Shown: positions 8,218 to 16,991, counted from the first letter of the stretch. The stretch is DNA of 64,000 nucleotides from Roseateles_B sp051857535 (GCF_051857535.1 NZ_JBPZGY010000017.1:1-64000), one strand, 5' to 3'. Numbers and translations: made by a program. Notes: generated from the sequence alone by a model not told the origin.

Positions 8218-10110
8218 TCAGGACGGGATGGCTTCGCCGACCTTCAGCAGGTGTGCACTGCTGCGCTGCAGGGCCTCGTGGTTCTCGTACATCCACCAGA
8301 CGGCGTCCACAAACTCGGTCTTGTCCTCCGGACGGGGCGGGGCGAACAGCCGGCCTGCCACGTCGATGGTCCGCAGCTGCTCGGCCAGGCTGTGACGTGT
8401 GTCGTCCTCCTGGATCAGCTTCATCGCCACTTGGAAATAGCCGTCGTCCGTGGTGCTCACGAGCCAGTCCGGCATGCCCACCATGCGCAGCACGTCGCGG
8501 TCCCCGATGCTCAGCACCTCGTTGGCCACGTAAGCCACGGTGGGGATGCCCAGCAGGCAGGTGTCGACCGTGCTGTTGGTATTGCCAAAGGGGAAGGCCG
8601 CCAGCGCCAGATCGCAGCGCGCCAGTTGCTCCAGGAACTGGCCGTAGGGGCGCGGCGGGTGCAGGGTCATGTGGCGGAAGCGCGGCAGCAGCAGGGCTTC
8701 GACCTGGTCATAGGAGATGCCGCTGGCGCTGGCGAAGAAGTGGAAATGCAGAGGGCGTGGACTTTCCCTTTCCAGCCGCTCGACCAGGGCCAGGAAGCGC
8801 GGGGACAGCTTCATCTGCGAGCTGTTGATGGCGACGTGCAGCTTTCCGTCGTCCGGATGTCCGCGCTGGATCTTGCTCACGTCCAGTTCCTCATGGGCGA
8901 CAAAGCTGCCCCATGCTTTGCGTTCCAGGACCTTCATGCCGAACTCATGGGCCGCTTCGCCATGGCCGGCCTGGACCAGGCTGTAGTCGATGGTGTCCAT
9001 CATGGCCGGGGCTGGATGTCCCAGGGTCATGAACTGGATAGGCGCGAAGCGCAGGGCAGCCAGCGGGGGCGTCCATTCCGACATGCCGAGGCTTGGGTAG
9101 TAGATCAAGTCAGGCTGCAGGCGGACCAACTGCCCGGCCATGCTTGCCAGCGAATTGATGCCCTTGAAGGTCACCACATCGTCAAACAGGGAGGCGGTGT
9201 CAGGCGAGTAGTACTGCTCATGGACCACGCAGACCACGCGGAAGCGTGGCCGCAACTGCTCTATGCAGGCGGCATAGCTGCGGTGCATGGCGTGGCCGCT
9301 GCGCATGCGCTCGGCGACCACCACCAGCAGCGGCTGCTCCGTCTTCCGGTACGCCCGGCTGCGGGCTTTCACGCCATTGACCTCGTCGACGCGCCGCCAG
9401 ACGCTGTTGAGCGAGGCCTTGAGTGCATGCTTGAGCGGACTGTCTGCGTAGCTGCAGTGCATCCAGGCCGAGGACAGCCCCAGCAGCGCCGTGGCATGCG
9501 GTGCCATGGTCGACTGGCGCAGCCGTTCGTGGGCCGCAAACAGGGCGCTGCGATTGGCCTCGCCCACGGCGGAGTGCACAAAGGGCGAGGTGAGCCAGCC
9601 CATGGTCAGCATCAGTTGCCAGTCCGGCGGCAGCTGGACAATGGCCTGCACGAGTTCCGGCGGCAACTGGTCCAGCGAATAGAACAGCGACAGGAAGAAA
9701 GCCTGCTGTCCGGTCATGGACAGCGAACCGTCGGCATTCTTCTTGGCGTGGAAGCGCATCAGGTGCGCCGGGCCGTCGAAGCCACTGAGATCGAAGATGG
9801 CTTCCAGGGTGGCCTTGCGGCCGCACAGGGCGGCGAACTGGGATTCGGTCAGCCGGAAGGCGGGCGCATTGACCAGGCAGGTGATGGCCGCGGCGATGCG
9901 TGTATAGAAAGCACGCAGGCCTGCAGGCGAAGGGCGAGGGGAGAGCACGCCGCTGCCACCCCGGATGCCGCCGAGGAAATCCACCAACCGCACAAACAGC
10001 TCTGCGCCTTCGGACCACTGCTGGGTGTAGGCAGCCCGCTCTAGGTGAGCGAGTAGTGTCAGGCCGTCGATGTGGGCTTGGGGCTGGTCCGAATCGGGCT
10101 GCGAAGACAT
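8218..10110 (-). CDS. HMW1C-like glycosyltransferase (GT41, candidate protein N-glycosyltransferase)
   Basis: Encodes 630 aa, close to the 620 aa of HMW1C and the Actinobacillus NGT. The C-terminal half is a GT-B fold of the SPINDLY/O-GlcNAc-transferase superfamily. From memory of the NGT family I recognise MHCSY, PSLGM, RFAPIQFMTLGHPA, MKLSP, LHPPRPYGQFLEQL and FPFGNTNSTVD. K434, N512 and D516 occupy the places of the UDP-sugar-binding Lys, Asn and Asp of NGT. The N-terminal 200 residues are helical and lack clear TPRs, as in HMW1C. Such enzymes are cytoplasmic and add hexose to Asn in N-x-S/T before export. It is the first gene of the glycan operon and is divergent from a secreted sequon-bearing protein. 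A role in polysaccharide synthesis is the alternative. Confidence 0.82.
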   Translation of the reverse strand: MSSQPDSDQPQAHIDGLTLLAHLERAAYTQQWSEGAELFVRLVDFLGGIRGGSGVLSPRPSPAGLRAFYTRIAAAITCLVNAPAFRLTESQFAALCGRKATLEAIFDLSGFDGPAHLMRFHAKKNADGSLSMTGQQAFFLSLFYSLDQLPPELVQAIVQLPPDWQLMLTMGWLTSPFVHSAVGEANRSALFAAHERLRQSTMAPHATALLGLSSAWMHCSYADSPLKHALKASLNSVWRRVDEVNGVKARSRAYRKTEQPLLVVVAERMRSGHAMHRSYAACIEQLRPRFRVVCVVHEQYYSPDTASLFDDVVTFKGINSLASMAGQLVRLQPDLIYYPSLGMSEWTPPLAALRFAPIQFMTLGHPAPAMMDTIDYSLVQAGHGEAAHEFGMKVLERKAWGSFVAHEELDVSKIQRGHPDDGKLHVAINSSQMKLSPRFLALVERLERESPRPLHFHFFASASGISYDQVEALLLPRFRHMTLHPPRPYGQFLEQLARCDLALAAFPFGNTNSTVDTCLLGIPTVAYVANEVLSIGDRDVLRMVGMPDWLVSTTDDGYFQVAMKLIQEDDTRHSLAEQLRTIDVAGRLFAPPRPEDKTEFVDAVWWMYENHEALQRSSAHLLKVGEAIPS

Positions 10111-10621
10111 GTGATGAGGGCGATGAGTACAGACAATCTGCGATCGGGTGATCGAGTCGAAGGTGCGGAGTTTGCCAGAGGCGCCGCCCTACTTTGGCCC
10201 GGAGACCGGCCAAGGAGACATGGATGTGGACGTGGGGATGGGGGCCCTAGTGACAGGATGCGAGACTTTAGGGAAACTCCGGGGCCTCGCAGCACAGGGC
10301 CGATGGCGGCTGGCTTCGCGTTGTTTTTGAGCGTCAGCGTCGATGGAAAGAGCAGGTGAGTCTTGCTCTGGTCTCAAGATTGACGCAGAGCGTCTGCTAT
10401 GCTGCTCGCAACCTATCGAGTCTTGTCGCAATGACGACCAGCGCGGACAAGGTGGGGGACGCGATCGCCAGCATCGCAGTGGGAGTTTGAGGTTTGGCAA
10501 CTGCCCCGGGCTTTCACTTCGTTGACGCACCCTTGTGTTTCGGCATAATGGCGCGGCGCTGATCTGCGCTAGTTCGCGAATCTAAGTTCGTGTTGCAATA
10601 TTCTTCGGAGAAATCATCAAT
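10111..10621. other. 511-bp divergent intergenic control region
   Basis: This separates the glycosyltransferase operon (minus) from the secreted surface protein gene (plus). The plus-side promoter lies at 10522-10549. An imperfect inverted repeat, AGAGCA...TGCTCT, lies near 10348-10370. I saw no convincing -35/-10 pair for the minus-strand operon and no credible small gene; short open frames here have no ribosome site or recognisable product. Confidence 0.5.
10522..10549 (+). promoter_or_regulatory. Sigma70-type promoter for the secreted surface protein gene
   Basis: TTGACG (10522-10527) and CATAAT (10544-10549) are separated by 16 bp and match the -35 and -10 consensus well. The predicted start near 10556 gives a leader of about 65 nt. 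A GGAG ribosome site at 10607-10610 lies 11 nt before the ATG at 10622. The strong promoter, long leader and biased codon use fit an abundant protein. Confidence 0.7.
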
Positions 10622-12007
10622 ATGAAAAGCTTCACCATCAAGGCGCTGGCTGTTGCTGCTGCTTCGGTGTGCGGGTCGGCTGCATTCGCAGGTACGGCTA
10701 CCGTGCCCGCTGGCGTGACCACTTACGCCGTTGAGGCCCTGACCAGCACCACCGCTGTCACCCTGCCCGCACTGTCGTACAAGATGGGCGTCGCTCGTAC
10801 CAGCGCTCAAGACTTCACTGTGGTGATCAAGCCTGTCGGCGGCAGCACCTTTGATGGTACCGTCTGCAACAGCGCCAAGCCCGCTACCGTGGCTGCCGCT
10901 GCCGTGAACGACATCACCGTCAGCCTGAAGCGTGCCTCGTCTACCGAGTGCGCCTACGAGGTGGACATCACCAACGCCGCTGGTTCGGACACCAACCTGG
11001 TCATGAACTTCACCGGCCTGAAGCTGACGGCTCACAGCCTGGCTTCTGGCGGCACCGAGAAGGTGACCGTGGGTCTGTGGGACCTGGGCGAAACCGCTCG
11101 CATCGACAACAGCGCTGACCTGACCGTCACCGTTGCCAACGCTGGCCAAGCCGTGACCATCCTGTCGGGCACCGACACCGGCACCACCGCCAACGTTGAT
11201 GACACCAACGGCCCGCTGTTCGGCTTCGTTGCTCAGAACAACGACAGCGCCACCACCGCGGCGGCTGCCTTCGTGGTGTCGAACAACCCGAACGGCTACA
11301 AGATCGCTGACGGCGTGACCGCCTACGATCTGGCTAACGTCAACCACGCCACCAAGGTGTCGGTGACCATGACGGGCGACTTCGACGGCGCTACCCTGAC
11401 CAACGGTGCTGTGACCGGCGTGTCCGTGGCTCCGATGAACGGCGCTGCTGCCGTGACCGTGACCGGCACGACCTCTGCCAAGTTCGACCTGCTGCCTGCC
11501 AACTTCAACGCTTCCACGGTTAACCAAGTCGTGAACGTGAGCTTCGTGGCCTCTGGCGCCAAGTCGCTGGGCACCGCTCGTTTCTTCGGCGTCTCCGCCG
11601 TGGTGGACAGCGTGGTCGGCGCTGACGAAACCGTCGCCAACAGCAACTTCTGGACCTGGGATGCCAACGCAATCGAACTGCGTTCGGCCTTCTTCAACAA
11701 CGCTGACGACTTCGTCCGCTTCTTCTTCCAGAACGTTGGCTCGGCTGCTGGTTACTCGGCAACCTGCCAAGCTGAAGCTGGCCAAACCGTGACCTACGGT
11801 ACCGCCAAGACCGGCACCCTGATCAACGGCATGACCATGGTTCTGGCCAAGGACATCTGCTCGTTCTCCGGCGGCAAGCGCGGCGCGATCACCTTCGTGA
11901 TCAACGCCCCCGCCAAGAACGTCAAGGGCGTGTTCCAGCAAGCCGTCAACGGCCTGTCTGCTGGCTACATCCCCCTGGAGCGTCCGTACGCTGGCAAGAC
12001 CTACTAA
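10622..12007 (+). CDS. Secreted Thr/Ala/Val-rich protein, candidate S-layer or major surface protein
   Basis: Encodes 461 aa. A Sec signal peptide (MKSFTIKALAVAAASVCGSAAFA) should be cut after residue 23. The mature protein is rich in Thr, Ala, Val, Gly and Asn, with few charged residues. It has four cysteines (82, 110, 382, 413) and four N-x-S/T sequons (N129, N207, N296, N305). Codon use is strongly biased (Asn almost always AAC, Lys AAG, frequent GCT for Ala), unlike neighbouring genes, as expected for very high expression. A consensus promoter and a perfect terminator isolate it as one transcript. I do not recognise the family. The S-layer call rests on composition, expression signals and the adjacent type II secretion operon and glycosyltransferase. 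A fimbria-like or adhesin protein is an alternative. Confidence 0.6.
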   Translation: MKSFTIKALAVAAASVCGSAAFAGTATVPAGVTTYAVEALTSTTAVTLPALSYKMGVARTSAQDFTVVIKPVGGSTFDGTVCNSAKPATVAAAAVNDITVSLKRASSTECAYEVDITNAAGSDTNLVMNFTGLKLTAHSLASGGTEKVTVGLWDLGETARIDNSADLTVTVANAGQAVTILSGTDTGTTANVDDTNGPLFGFVAQNNDSATTAAAAFVVSNNPNGYKIADGVTAYDLANVNHATKVSVTMTGDFDGATLTNGAVTGVSVAPMNGAAAVTVTGTTSAKFDLLPANFNASTVNQVVNVSFVASGAKSLGTARFFGVSAVVDSVVGADETVANSNFWTWDANAIELRSAFFNNADDFVRFFFQNVGSAAGYSATCQAEAGQTVTYGTAKTGTLINGMTMVLAKDICSFSGGKRGAITFVINAPAKNVKGVFQQAVNGLSAGYIPLERPYAGKTY

Positions 12008-12034
12008 TCACAGGTCTTCAGACTCAGGTCTGGC

Positions 12035-12064
12035 AAAAGGGCACCTTCGGGTGCCCTTTTTTTT
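12035..12064 (+). terminator. Intrinsic terminator of the surface protein gene
   Basis: GGGCACC (12039-12045), a TTCG tetraloop and GGTGCCC (12050-12056) are followed by eight T residues (12057-12064); four A residues precede the stem. The stable UUCG loop and long U tract make this one of the clearest terminators in the window. It separates the surface gene from gspG. Confidence 0.92.
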
Positions 12065-12174
12065 GCCCCGCCCTTTGATAGGGCAGGGGCGGCGTGGCTG
12101 GCCTAAGCGCCGCCTCAGGTGGTGGCTTGTAGGGGGGTGTCATAATGCGCGCGTCCTGAATCCCTGAGCCCGCC

Positions 12175-12636
12175 ATGCCACGCCTTGCCGCCTTCTCCTG
12201 CCGTCCCCCCGCCCAACGCGGTTTCACCTTGCTTGAGATGCTGGTGGTGCTGGTGATCGTGGGCATGCTCATGGGTCTGGTGGGGCCGCGTGTCTACAAG
12301 ATGCTGGACCGCGGCAGCTCGACGACGGCCAATGCCCAGATCCGGCTCCTGAGGGGGCAGGTGGAGAACCTGCGCATGGACATCGGACGCTATCCCACGG
12401 CCGAAGAGGGGCTGGCGGTGCTGCTGAAGGCGCCTGCCGACCCGGCGACCGCGGCCCGCTGGCGGGGGCCGTACCTGGACGACACGGCCGTGCCCCTGGA
12501 TCCCTGGGGAACGCCTTATCAGTACAGCGTGCCGGGCCGCGATGGCCATCCTTACGCGCTTTATTCCTTTGGCGCTGACCGCAAGGCAGGGGGCAGTGGG
12601 GATGATGCAGACCTGGGTCTGCTGCCACCCCAATAA
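12175..12636 (+). CDS. gspG: Type II secretion major pseudopilin GspG
   Basis: Encodes 153 aa. The prepilin leader is cut after G16 (QRG|FTLLEMLVVLVI), with Glu at +5. The body has LRMDIGRYPTAEEGL, the W-G-T-P-Y-Q-Y turn and the C-terminal calcium-site region GADRKAGGSGDDADL typical of GspG. It forms the periplasmic pseudopilus shaft. It is first in an eleven-gene T2SS operon that begins 111 bp after the terminator of the surface protein gene. A CATAAT at 12141-12146 could be a -10 element, but no good -35 is present. Confidence 0.95.
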   Translation: MPRLAAFSCRPPAQRGFTLLEMLVVLVIVGMLMGLVGPRVYKMLDRGSSTTANAQIRLLRGQVENLRMDIGRYPTAEEGLAVLLKAPADPATAARWRGPYLDDTAVPLDPWGTPYQYSVPGRDGHPYALYSFGADRKAGGSGDDADLGLLPPQ

Positions 12637-12647
12637 CCGCCGAGGTC

Positions 12648-13037
12648 ATGAGCCGCTCGGGGCGAGGCTTCACCCTTCTTGAGGTGCTGGTGGTTCTGGC
12701 CCTCCTGGGTCTGGCCGCTGGCGTGGCGGCGCCACGGGTCCTGCAGGCCTTGGCGTCGGCGCAGGAGCGGGGCTGGCGCAATGACATGAAGGCTCGCATC
12801 GAGGCCCTCCCTGCGCGGGCTTTCCTGTCCGGCGAAGCGCTCAGCCTCAGTGCGCCGCAGCTCTTGCGCGAGCAGCCGCCGCCACGTGAGGGCATTGAGT
12901 TGTCTTTGAAGGAGCCCTTGCGCTACACGCCGCTGGGTCTCGCCGCCGGCGGGGAGCTGATGCTGTCCTTCGACGCGCGCCCACCGGAGCGCTGGCGGGT
13001 CGAGCCAATGACCGGGCGGGTGACCGTGCTCCCATGA
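12648..13037 (+). CDS. gspH: Type II secretion minor pseudopilin, GspH-like
   Basis: Encodes 129 aa with a prepilin leader cut after G7 (GRG|FTLLEVLVVLALLGLA), Glu at +5 and one hydrophobic helix. The remainder is a short beta domain with little family-specific sequence. Its place between gspG and gspI supports GspH, a pseudopilus tip component. It is shorter than most GspH proteins. The stop overlaps the next start by four bases. Confidence 0.8.
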   Translation: MSRSGRGFTLLEVLVVLALLGLAAGVAAPRVLQALASAQERGWRNDMKARIEALPARAFLSGEALSLSAPQLLREQPPPREGIELSLKEPLRYTPLGLAAGGELMLSFDARPPERWRVEPMTGRVTVLP

Positions 13038-13483
13038 ATCGCTCCACCACTCCCACCATCGCGGCCCAGCGCGGGTTCAGTCTGTTGGAGGCCATTGTGG
13101 CCCTGACGATTCTGGGCTCCAGCGCGGTGGCCCTCATGGCCTGGCTGCAGCAGAGTCGTGACACGCTGTTGCGCGTCGAGCGGGTACGGGCGGAGGCCCA
13201 ACTGCAGCTGGACGCGCAGGCCTGGCTGGCGACCTTGAATCCCTCGCTGAACCGCGAGGGTGACGCCGACCTGGGCGGCCTGCAGGTGCGCTGGACCAGC
13301 GAACTGATCGGCGCGGAGCACGATGAAAACGACTTTGGCGGCGTGCTTCAGCCAGTCTGGCGTATCGGGCTGTACCGTGTGCAGGCCCAGGCACGTCGCG
13401 GCGACGTGAATGCCCAATGGACGCAGACACTGGCCGGCTGGCGCATGCGCGAAGGTGCGAGCCTGCCCGCGAGGTCGCCATGA
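13034..13483 (+). CDS. gspI: Type II secretion minor pseudopilin, GspI-like
   Basis: Encodes 149 aa. The leader is cut after G14 (QRG|FSLLEAIVALTILGSS), a motif style typical of GspI/PulI (F-S-L-L-E-A/V-L-V-A). The globular part carries LGGLQVRWTSELIG. GspI is the core of the tip complex with GspJ and GspK. The ATG overlaps the gspH stop, and the gene's own stop overlaps gspJ. Confidence 0.82.
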   Translation: MNRSTTPTIAAQRGFSLLEAIVALTILGSSAVALMAWLQQSRDTLLRVERVRAEAQLQLDAQAWLATLNPSLNREGDADLGGLQVRWTSELIGAEHDENDFGGVLQPVWRIGLYRVQAQARRGDVNAQWTQTLAGWRMREGASLPARSP

Positions 13484-14106
13484 GCAGGCGCCGAGCGCTC
13501 AGGGGTCTCACCCTGCTCGAGCTGATGGTGACGCTGCTGATCGTCTCCATGGCCGTGGGCCTGCTGGGGCAGCTGATGCACCAGATGGCACAGGTGGAGC
13601 GCCGGCTGGAGGAGGAGGGGATGGTGGCCTCCGTGCAGTGGGCGCCCCGGGCGGCCCTGCGCGGCCTGGTGGAGGCGACCCTGCCGGAGTATGTGGAGCG
13701 CCCGAACCTCTTCACCGGGGATGCCCGCCAGGTTCGTTTCTCCAGTGCCGAGGCCATGAGCCTGCCTGGCAGTGCCCATGGCCGCGTGCAACTGCGCTTT
13801 GAGGGATCGAGCCAGTCCTCCGGTGAGCAGCGCCTGGTCCTGCAGCTGGAGGACCCCTCCCTGGACGAAGCGCAGGCGGCCCGTCCTGCCGTGCTGCTGG
13901 CTTGGCACGGAGAGCCGGGCCGTATCGACTACCTGGACGAGCAGGGCCGCTGGCAGTCGCAGTGGCCTTATGACCGCGAGGTCCTGCGCCGTCCGCCGCG
14001 CATCTTGCGCTTGCATCTGCCGGCCTCGCAGGGGGGGGATCTCTTGTTGGGCATCGCGGCAACGCAGGGGCCTCGGCCTAGCCTGGCCTACTGGATGCTC
14101 CAATGA
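13480..14106 (+). CDS. gspJ: Type II secretion minor pseudopilin, GspJ-like
   Basis: Encodes 208 aa from the ATG at 13480, which overlaps the gspI TGA; an in-frame ATG at 13417 would put 21 extra residues before the leader and is not used. The leader is cut after G9 (LRG|LTLLELMVTLLIVSMA), with Glu at +5. The size and order fit GspJ. The protein assembles into the pseudopilus tip with GspI and GspK. Confidence 0.8.
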   Translation: MSRRRALRGLTLLELMVTLLIVSMAVGLLGQLMHQMAQVERRLEEEGMVASVQWAPRAALRGLVEATLPEYVERPNLFTGDARQVRFSSAEAMSLPGSAHGRVQLRFEGSSQSSGEQRLVLQLEDPSLDEAQAARPAVLLAWHGEPGRIDYLDEQGRWQSQWPYDREVLRRPPRILRLHLPASQGGDLLLGIAATQGPRPSLAYWMLQ

Positions 14107-15074
14107 AGAATCGTCGAACTCAACAAGGCTATGTGCTGCTGCTGGTGATGGGCACGCTGGCCGTGGCGTCCTTCGTCGCCCTGCGTTTCGCCGAGCGCAT
14201 GGACCTGCGCCGCCAGGAAGCCCTGGGCCTGCGCCAGTACGTGCAGGCGCGCACCCTGGCACTGGATGCGCAGGCAATGGCCCTGTACTGGATGGGAACA
14301 CGCGGCCTCATGCCCATGGGGCACGGCCGTCCCGGCGAAGGGGTGCTGCGGGAAGATGGCAGCTGGCACGCCATGCCGGGCGGCGCCTTCCTCAATGTGC
14401 AGGACCATCGCGGTCTGCTTTCGGTGAATGCCTTGGACCGTCCGGCCGTCGGGCGGCTTCTGCGTGATGCGGGGATGAGCCCGCAACTGTCGGACGCCGC
14501 CCTGGATGTCCTCGAAGACTATGTGGACGTGGACAACCTCAAGCGGCTCAACGGCGCAGAGGCGGAGGACTATCGCCGCCTGGGCCTGCCGCCGCCGCGC
14601 AATGACTGGCTGATGAGCGTGGAGGAGTTGGGCAAGCTGCCTCACTGGGGCAGTGAGCCCGCCCGGCTGAAGGTGCTGCGCGAGCTGCTGCATACGGACG
14701 TCGATCGCCAGTTCAATCCGAACACCGCGCCGGTGGCGGTGCTGCGGGCCCGTTTCCCTCAGGCGGACGAGGCGCAGCTGGCGCGCCTGGAGGTGCTCCG
14801 ACGCCAGGACGGCCTGCCCAACGGTCGCATGGCCACCGCCGCCATCGGGCTGCCCATGGACCAGGACGACTACATTTATGCGCCGGGATTCAGCTCCCGC
14901 ATCCGCGCCTGGGCCCCCGGCTTGCCCAGGGCCCTTGAGTACAATGTCCGGCTTGTTCCGGCCGGGGCCGCGCCCTGGATCATTCTTGATCAGCAGACCG
15001 CCCCAGCCCCCCAAAGCCCTGATGAGCTCCGTGCCGTCCCGAACTTTCCTCTCTCGCTGGCGCAGCGCCCCTGA
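14103..15074 (+). CDS. gspK: Type II secretion minor pseudopilin GspK
   Basis: Encodes 323 aa, the long minor pseudopilin. The leader is cut after G9 (QQG|YVLLLVMGTLAV) and, as known for GspK, lacks Glu at +5. Typical GspK blocks follow: HRGLLSVNALD, LEDYVDVD, PPPRNDWLMSVEEL and FNPNTAPVAVL. GspK caps the pseudopilus tip. It overlaps gspJ by 4 bp and gspL by 53 bp. Confidence 0.9.
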   Translation: MKNRRTQQGYVLLLVMGTLAVASFVALRFAERMDLRRQEALGLRQYVQARTLALDAQAMALYWMGTRGLMPMGHGRPGEGVLREDGSWHAMPGGAFLNVQDHRGLLSVNALDRPAVGRLLRDAGMSPQLSDAALDVLEDYVDVDNLKRLNGAEAEDYRRLGLPPPRNDWLMSVEELGKLPHWGSEPARLKVLRELLHTDVDRQFNPNTAPVAVLRARFPQADEAQLARLEVLRRQDGLPNGRMATAAIGLPMDQDDYIYAPGFSSRIRAWAPGLPRALEYNVRLVPAGAAPWIILDQQTAPAPQSPDELRAVPNFPLSLAQRP

Positions 15075-16380
15075 GGGGAATAATGCCCCTGCCGTACTGG
15101 CGCTGGGCGGCCTTCGCGGCTTGCCTCAGCGCCGTGTCGGGCGCATCCCCATTGTCATTGCGCGCAGTCGCTGCCGCTTGCGCTGGTTCAGGCTGTCGAC
15201 CCTGCCCGCCCATGAGCGCCTTGCAGCCTTGCGCATGCAGGCCCTGGCCTGGCAACCCTTCGAGGACAAGGGCTGTGCCCTGGCCTTGCTCGGGGATCAG
15301 GGACTGGCGGTGTGCTGGGACCGCCGGGCTGCCCGTGAGGCACTGGAGGCGGCGGGCATCGAGGAGGGGCGTGTCCTGTGGCAGCCGGAACCGCTGTTCG
15401 TCACGCCCATGGATGAGGGCGTGCGCCTGGTCCAAGGCCTGGACGGGGTGGAGGCCCAGTGCTGGGAGTCGGGGCAACTGCGCAGCAGCCAGTGGTGGGC
15501 GAAGGCTCCCGACGCACAATCCTGGTCCCACTTCCTGCATGCCAGCGCCCAGTCTGCCCAGGACATGCCGGCGCTGGAAGCAGCCGCGGTCCGTGCCCGC
15601 TCCTGGATCCCGGTGATCGACCCCCAAGGCAATGCCGGGCAGAGGGACACCGAACGCCGCCTGGTGCTCGTCTGTGGCATGGCGCTGGCCCTGTGCTTTG
15701 GCCTGGCCGGACGGCAATGGATCGACCTGCACCTGGCAGAGCGGAAGCTGGACGAGCGCTTTGCCGGCCTCAGCCAGCGGGCCGACCAGCAAGCGCAGTC
15801 GAGGAGGCAGGCGCTGGACACCGCTCAGCAACTGCGGACCTACGAGCGCTGGCTGTCCAGCCCCCTGCCCATCGACGTGATGGAACACCTGAGAGACTCC
15901 CTGGCGGGCACGGGTGCCATCGTCAAGATGGTCGACCTGCATGACCAGCGTTTGCGGGTCGGGCTGCAGGCAGGCCCCACTGTGCAGCGCGCGGCCCTGA
16001 TCCGTGCCCTGGGTGCCGGGGCCTGGTTCCGGGACGTGACCGAGGCGCGTGCCGAGGACGCCGTGGGTCTGGTGGTCCTGGACATCCGCCTGGACGGACT
16101 GCGCGCGCCGGTGGCCGCGAGTCTGGCCGATGCCGCGGCTGCGGCCGCCGCACCCGCACCCCTGCTTGGCGCCACGGGTGCGGCAGTGCCGCCCCCGGCC
16201 ACGCCTTCGCCTTCCCCGGTGCAGCTCAACCCGCTGCCGGGCGGCGCGCAGTCTGTCGCCGCCCGGCCAGCCGCACTCCCCGCCAGCACGGCCGCCAGGC
16301 CGCCAGCCAAGCAGGCGCCGGGCACGCCGGCAGACTTCCCGCCCAGTTCCGTCTTCGACGCCATCCCGACTTCGAAATGA
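15022..16380 (+). CDS. gspL: Type II secretion inner-membrane protein, GspL-like
   Basis: Encodes 452 aa. A cytoplasmic N-terminal domain of about 210 residues is followed by a single transmembrane segment at about 213-230 and a periplasmic ferredoxin-like region. It ends in a Pro/Ala-rich tail of about 80 residues that normal GspL proteins lack. GspL recruits the ATPase GspE to the membrane. The ATG at 15022 (MSSVPSRTF) is the best start although it lies inside gspK; an upstream ATG at 14878 would overlap gspK by almost 200 bp. Identity rests on topology and on its place between gspK and gspM. Confidence 0.72.
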   Translation: MSSVPSRTFLSRWRSAPEGNNAPAVLALGGLRGLPQRRVGRIPIVIARSRCRLRWFRLSTLPAHERLAALRMQALAWQPFEDKGCALALLGDQGLAVCWDRRAAREALEAAGIEEGRVLWQPEPLFVTPMDEGVRLVQGLDGVEAQCWESGQLRSSQWWAKAPDAQSWSHFLHASAQSAQDMPALEAAAVRARSWIPVIDPQGNAGQRDTERRLVLVCGMALALCFGLAGRQWIDLHLAERKLDERFAGLSQRADQQAQSRRQALDTAQQLRTYERWLSSPLPIDVMEHLRDSLAGTGAIVKMVDLHDQRLRVGLQAGPTVQRAALIRALGAGAWFRDVTEARAEDAVGLVVLDIRLDGLRAPVAASLADAAAAAAAPAPLLGATGAAVPPPATPSPSPVQLNPLPGGAQSVAARPAALPASTAARPPAKQAPGTPADFPPSSVFDAIPTSK

Positions 16381-16991
16381 GTGCCTTCTCAACGACCCTA
16401 CAGACGCAGTGGGCCCAGGCGCGCGCCGAGTGGGAGGCATCAGCCCGTCTGCGCGTCGGCCTGTGGGCCGTGCTGGGCATTGGCCTGCTCTGGTTGCTCC
16501 TGCTCCTGCTCGATGCCTGTGACGCGGGCGTGCAGCGCCTCCAGACTCGCGAGGCCGAACTGCAGCGCCTCACCAGTGCGGCCAAGGGCGACCTGTGGGG
16601 CCAGCGGCTGGCGCAGGGGCAAGACCATCTGGCCGCGGTCCAGGGCATGGTCTGGTCCGAGCCGGAGCTGGGCCTGAGTGAGGCGGCCTTCCAGGATTGG
16701 CTCCGCGAGGTGAGTTCCCGTCTCGGCCTGAAGGCCAGGGAGCTGCAGGTCTCCCGGATTGAGGCCGGCAAGCTGGACCAGAAGGATCCCTTGCCCACCG
16801 ATACGACCTTGCTGCGTGCGCGCATGGTGGTCGATCTCCAGCGCGGCCCGCTGTTCAGCTTCCTGGCCGAGGTGGCGCGCAATGAGCGCAGCATCGTGGT
16901 CGAGCGCCTGGTGATGCGGGCCCAGTCCCAGCCCGCGACCGCAGAAATTGAACTGCGCGCCTTGGCGCGACGCCCGGGAGCCACGCCTTGA
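16377..16991 (+). CDS. gspM: Type II secretion inner-membrane protein, GspM-like
   Basis: Encodes 204 aa. Topology is a short cytoplasmic N-terminus, one transmembrane helix (about 25-46, very Leu-rich) and a periplasmic domain with an initial coiled region and a ferredoxin-like fold ending in VVERLVMRAQ. GspM pairs with GspL in the inner-membrane platform. The start overlaps the gspL stop (ATGA). Sequence conservation in this family is low, so order and topology carry the call. Confidence 0.8.
   Translation: MSAFSTTLQTQWAQARAEWEASARLRVGLWAVLGIGLLWLLLLLLDACDAGVQRLQTREAELQRLTSAAKGDLWGQRLAQGQDHLAAVQGMVWSEPELGLSEAAFQDWLREVSSRLGLKARELQVSRIEAGKLDQKDPLPTDTTLLRARMVVDLQRGPLFSFLAEVARNERSIVVERLVMRAQSQPATAEIELRALARRPGATP

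Noticed and set aside
10381..10403. TTGACG ... TATGCT as a second promoter for the surface protein gene
   Set aside because: The spacer is only 12 bp, too short for sigma70.
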